Below are positions 61,080-64,000 of a stretch of 64,000 nucleotides of DNA, one piece after another. Origin of the DNA: Strigops habroptila (taxonomy: Eukaryota; Chordata; Aves; Psittaciformes; Psittacidae); the NCBI RefSeq assembly GCF_004027225.2, contig NC_046358.1, positions 8,959,284 through 9,023,283 of the forward strand. Reading direction: 5' to 3'. A program made the translations under genes and the position numbers. The notes beneath the pieces are model-generated. The model ran no database searches. It was not told the DNA's origin and was given only the letters and a program-made list of their open reading frames with translations. Position 1 is the stretch's first letter. The number at the start of each line of letters is the position of its first letter.

Positions 61080-61330
61080 TTTTGCCCTGTTCAGAGGGGA
61101 CTGGAAAATGAGCTGAGACGTTGTGCTTAGAGGAGGGAGGAACGCCCTGGCTCCGTGACACAGGGTGGCAGAGATCCATGGTTTGTAGCCAGGGCAAAGG
61201 GGGCGGGAATGCAGGGGGAACAGCTATGTAACAGCCTGAGGAAGTGAGTCACGCTCTGAAACACAGGCCCATGGTTCCAGTAGCGCTGAAGCCAAGCTTG
61301 GCCTCTGAGGTGGAAGTTGCGTAAGTTCAT
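61080..61330 (+). promoter_or_regulatory. MIDEAS: Candidate internal MIDEAS promoter or enhancer
   Basis: A GC-enriched island of about 250 bp in AT-rich sequence, 1.3-1.6 kb upstream of the first coding exon. It carries a GC box GGGGGCGGG at 61199-61207, a perfect AP-1 site TGAGTCA at 61245-61251 and a GTAAGT donor at 61321. This is the arrangement expected of a short alternative first exon. Non-functional coincidence is possible. Confidence 0.35.
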
Positions 61331-62666
61331 TTAAACGCTTTGTCTTTTCCTCCTCCTCATGCTCCCAACCCCACCTCAGTATTAAAATCTGCACTGTAGC
61401 CATATCCGTTTAGAGGAAGCTTCAGTTACAGAACTGCAGTGTGCTGTATGCTTTTGGTTTATTACTTTTCATTTTATAGAGAGAGATAAATGGATTGTGG
61501 GTTTTATTGGGGGAGATATGGGTGTTAGTCTTACCTGCTTCACTCAAGAGAAACCTAATTTTATAGCAGAAGGGATGCAGTAAGAATAGGTTTTTAACAA
61601 TTTATTAAAACCTTTCTGAAATACATTAGCAGTGTGATTTGAAGTGGGACAGGGTGCATATTGAAAAGAGATAGTAATAGAGACACTTTAACTTGAGTGT
61701 TAGTAGTTTAAGAATGTAATTTAATTTAAAACTAAGATTCTTAAAAGGTTTTACATGTCCTTATAGAAATACTGGTGTATGTTTTAACACATTAGACCTT
61801 AATCCTGCAAACTAGGCTTTTAAAGCCTGAGTTTGTGGATAGCGGTTCTTGGTGGAAAAGGAGGGCAGCATTGTCCTAGACTGCATGTTCCAGAAAGGTT
61901 TTCTCCTATTATGTTTGTAGCTCTACACTAGCAGATACTTGCTGGTGTCTGAGAGCAGCTGTAACAATCTGCCTGAACTCCTTTTCCCATGAGTGTGACC
62001 TGAGCAGGAGCAGTTGCTTTCAGCTGTTGCAGAAAGCATCTGAGAGGGCAACAGGTTGAGCAGGCCCTGTCTTCAGCACTCGGGTGCTTGGTGGGCAGTT
62101 CTTAATTGCAAAGCAACTGTTATGATTGGGGAGGGGGTGTGAATGATGGGCTGCTGCCTGATCCTTTCCTTCAAAACACCAAATCCAGCATCTTGCTGCA
62201 TGTTTAGCTTTATTCATGTACATGTGTGTGTTTTAAATGTCTTTGGGAAATGCGGCCTGACACGTTATTTTTCTTTTGGCAGGTCATGAGGGTTTTTTTG
62301 GTTTGTGTTTTTGAGTTCAGATTAAAACCAGATTATTCTGGCTATGGAAAGATACAGAAGTAATTGGCCAAATGAGAGGGAGTTTGAGAGAAAAACCTTC
62401 AGGATGAGCCTGAGTGATGATTCAGAAGTCTGTGTGCAATTAGGAGTTGCATCATGCAAATACAGTGTGATATCTGTTTGGTAAAACTAAGTTGTTTTGT
62501 TTTACATTCTAGTAGGTCAGATCTCTTATTTCTTACACATATTATCCTGATCTTCATTTTCATGGGAGATGGGACAGACACATTGTAGCTTATCGGGTTT
62601 ATATGGTGTGAGGGTTTATATGCAGGTTATGTCTGATGATTCATTGCAATTGCTTCTCTATTTCAG
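61331..62666 (+). other. MIDEAS: MIDEAS intron sequence before first coding exon
   Basis: AT-rich, no gene or repeat recognised. It ends in a pyrimidine-rich tract and TTTCAG, a strong 3' splice site with AG at 62665-62666. Confidence 0.6.
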
Positions 62667-62900
62667 GACCTGTAACTAAGTGGACCCTACTGACCTCTGA
62701 ACCACAAAGCGTAAGAGTGAAAAGAAGTGGGAGAAACACGTGAAGAAAAAGGAAGTGAGGCACTTTCCTCTGGACTGCTTTCCTGCCCTTTATTACTAAA
62801 CCTGAATGGAAAAGAGAGACTTCCGTGCCTTTCCTCCCCCAACCTCAGGGATGGGTGGATTGTAAATACAGTGTGCGCAGCTGGGAGAATAGACTGAACC
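62667..62900 (+). other. MIDEAS: MIDEAS 5' UTR in the first coding exon
   Basis: From the 3' splice site to the start codon. It contains one complete upstream ORF (62806-62865) and an in-frame TGA at 62895-62897, two codons before the ATG. It has a purine-rich middle (AAAAGAAGTGGGAG and following). Confidence 0.75.
62806..62865 (+). other. Upstream ORF in MIDEAS 5' UTR (19 codons)
   Basis: An ATG at 62806 opens a 19-codon frame ending in TAA at 62863-62865, 35 nt before the main ATG. Its context is weak (T at -3, G at +4), so leaky scanning is likely. It lies in the same exon as the start codon, so every transcript using the 62665 acceptor carries it. Confidence 0.6.
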
Positions 62901-64000
62901 ATGAATCTTCAGGCTCAGCAAAAGTCTTCAAACAAAAGGACTGGGAAACGAATTGCCTATTTTAATGAGCAGGAAATAGCTGTGTCATCAAAAGAACCTC
63001 AGCAGCCGCTGAAGGAAGGACAGTACTATGGCCATGGAGGGAATATACCGGTCTCCCAAACTATGGAGATTTCCCATGCAGGAGGATTAACAAGTGCCCC
63101 CAACAATGTTGCTTTGATGAACTCTGTTTACAATCAAGATAGGGGAGAATCAATGATGATGTCCCAGGCAGTAACAGCTGTCAAATGGCAGAATTCCCTA
63201 ACGGGAAATCGGTTGCCACAGAGGGGTGACGGCCACTGGCAGTCTCCACCTTCGATGTGGAACCATGGTATGGTTTTTGGAGGCAACCCAAAAGGACCCC
63301 ACTCCAATGCTGGTGCCCCAGGCTTCTATAGCCATGCAGAAGCCCTTAAAAGAAATCAAGAGAAAGGAGTGTTTGTGTCACAGCTGGACTTGTATGGAGA
63401 TGCTGTCCAGCAGATGATGTCCCAGAAGGCTCAGCTGGAACAGCAAGCCCTGGTTAGGCAGCAAGCTCAAATCAATTCTTTTCATCAGATGCAGAAACAG
63501 CAGCAGCAGAATCAGAGTCTGCCGTTACAACCTTTCCAACTTGCATTTGGTCACCAAGGCCAAAAGCAGGGTCTTCCTGAATTGTTACATGTCTTTCAAG
63601 AAGCCCCAGCTTCTTCCAGTCCAGCATTTACTGCTCAACAAAAACAGCAAGCTCTTCCCCAACTACAGTTGTTTGAAAATTTTTATCCTCAACAGCAGCA
63701 GCAACAGGCTGCCACACAAGCCTTCAGCCTGCAGCAAACTACTTCCATAGCACAGCCTCATGTGGCAGCTGCAGCACCTCAGCATCACATGATGGCACAC
63801 CAGTTTCAGCAAACAGAGAGAAACCAGGAACTATTCAAGGCTCTAACAGAGCAGAACCAACAGACTGTGCTACCTCAGACCCAGATTCCCTTTCCAAGAA
63901 GGTCACGGAGACTCTCCAAAGAAGGTGTCCTGCTGACATCTGCAGGAGAAGTGTTGGCTTCCAAGCAGTCAGAAGAACAACCTAGCAATTTATTTCTGCA
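62901..64000 (+). CDS. MIDEAS: MIDEAS (ELMSAN1), N-terminal part, runs off the window
   Basis: MIDEAS is the scaffold subunit of the nuclear mitotic deacetylase complex MiDAC, which joins HDAC1/2 and DNTTIP1 through its ELM2 and SANT domains. Those domains are C-terminal and lie beyond this window. The 366 codons seen (of roughly 1050 in mammals) have no stop. The start is supported by the MNLQAQ beginning shared with the mammalian protein, A at -3 and the TGA two codons upstream. Other shared landmarks are ALMNSVYN, YSHAEALKRNQEKG, QSLPLQPFQLAFGHQ (about 206-220) and IPFPRRSRRLSKEG (329-342). The region is low-complexity and glutamine-rich, with QQQQ near residue 200 and a longer Q run near residue 263, and is probably disordered. 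The basic RRSRRLSKEG block may be a nuclear localisation signal. TRERF1, a related ELM2-SANT protein, is less likely given the matching N-terminus. Confidence 0.95.
   Translation, partial: MNLQAQQKSSNKRTGKRIAYFNEQEIAVSSKEPQQPLKEGQYYGHGGNIPVSQTMEISHAGGLTSAPNNVALMNSVYNQDRGESMMMSQAVTAVKWQNSLTGNRLPQRGDGHWQSPPSMWNHGMVFGGNPKGPHSNAGAPGFYSHAEALKRNQEKGVFVSQLDLYGDAVQQMMSQKAQLEQQALVRQQAQINSFHQMQKQQQQNQSLPLQPFQLAFGHQGQKQGLPELLHVFQEAPASSSPAFTAQQKQQALPQLQLFENFYPQQQQQQAATQAFSLQQTTSIAQPHVAAAAPQHHMMAHQFQQTERNQELFKALTEQNQQTVLPQTQIPFPRRSRRLSKEGVLLTSAGEVLASKQSEEQPSNLFL

Overview
This is vertebrate nuclear DNA, most likely from a bird. It has interrupted genes with consensus GT/AG splice sites, two CpG islands in otherwise AT-rich sequence, CR1 LINE fragments with avian-style 3' ends (including the terminal ATTCTATGA-type motif), a retroviral LTR-like block and faded MIR-type SINE relics. 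The two genes recognised, PTGR2 and MIDEAS (ELMSAN1), are divergent neighbours at human 14q24.3, and the window keeps that arrangement.

Layout. Positions 1-1500 lie beyond the PTGR2 3' end and hold no gene I can identify. PTGR2 occupies about 1.5-16.7 kb on the minus strand. Nine coding exons (1651-11484) were placed by hand. Every junction keeps frame and the joined product is 347 residues, close to the family length of about 350. Its promoter is probably the CpG island at about 16.13-17.02 kb, which has a perfect CRE, a CACGTG E-box and a GC box. Positions 17-33.8 kb form a gene-free interval with CR1 pieces, a MIR relic, a long (TG)n tract and a GC-rich block. A second CpG island (about 33.78-34.96 kb) has several good plus-strand splice donors and is the likely MIDEAS promoter. 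About 28 kb of probable first intron follows. A 3' splice site at 62665-62666 opens the first MIDEAS coding exon, whose ATG is at 62901 and which stays open to the window end.

Function. PTGR2 is a cytosolic NADPH-dependent reductase of 15-keto-prostaglandins. MIDEAS is the scaffold of the nuclear mitotic deacetylase complex (MiDAC) with HDAC1/2 and DNTTIP1. They are neighbours but not known to share a pathway.

I found no sign of a novel multi-gene system. The points most worth a second look are the PTGR2 substrate-pocket residue (Asn at position 100), the MIDEAS upstream ORF, a candidate internal MIDEAS promoter near 61.2 kb, the primer-binding-site-like string inside the LTR block, and the ancient SINE relics. 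Repeat calls rest on recalled consensus similarity, not on a database search.
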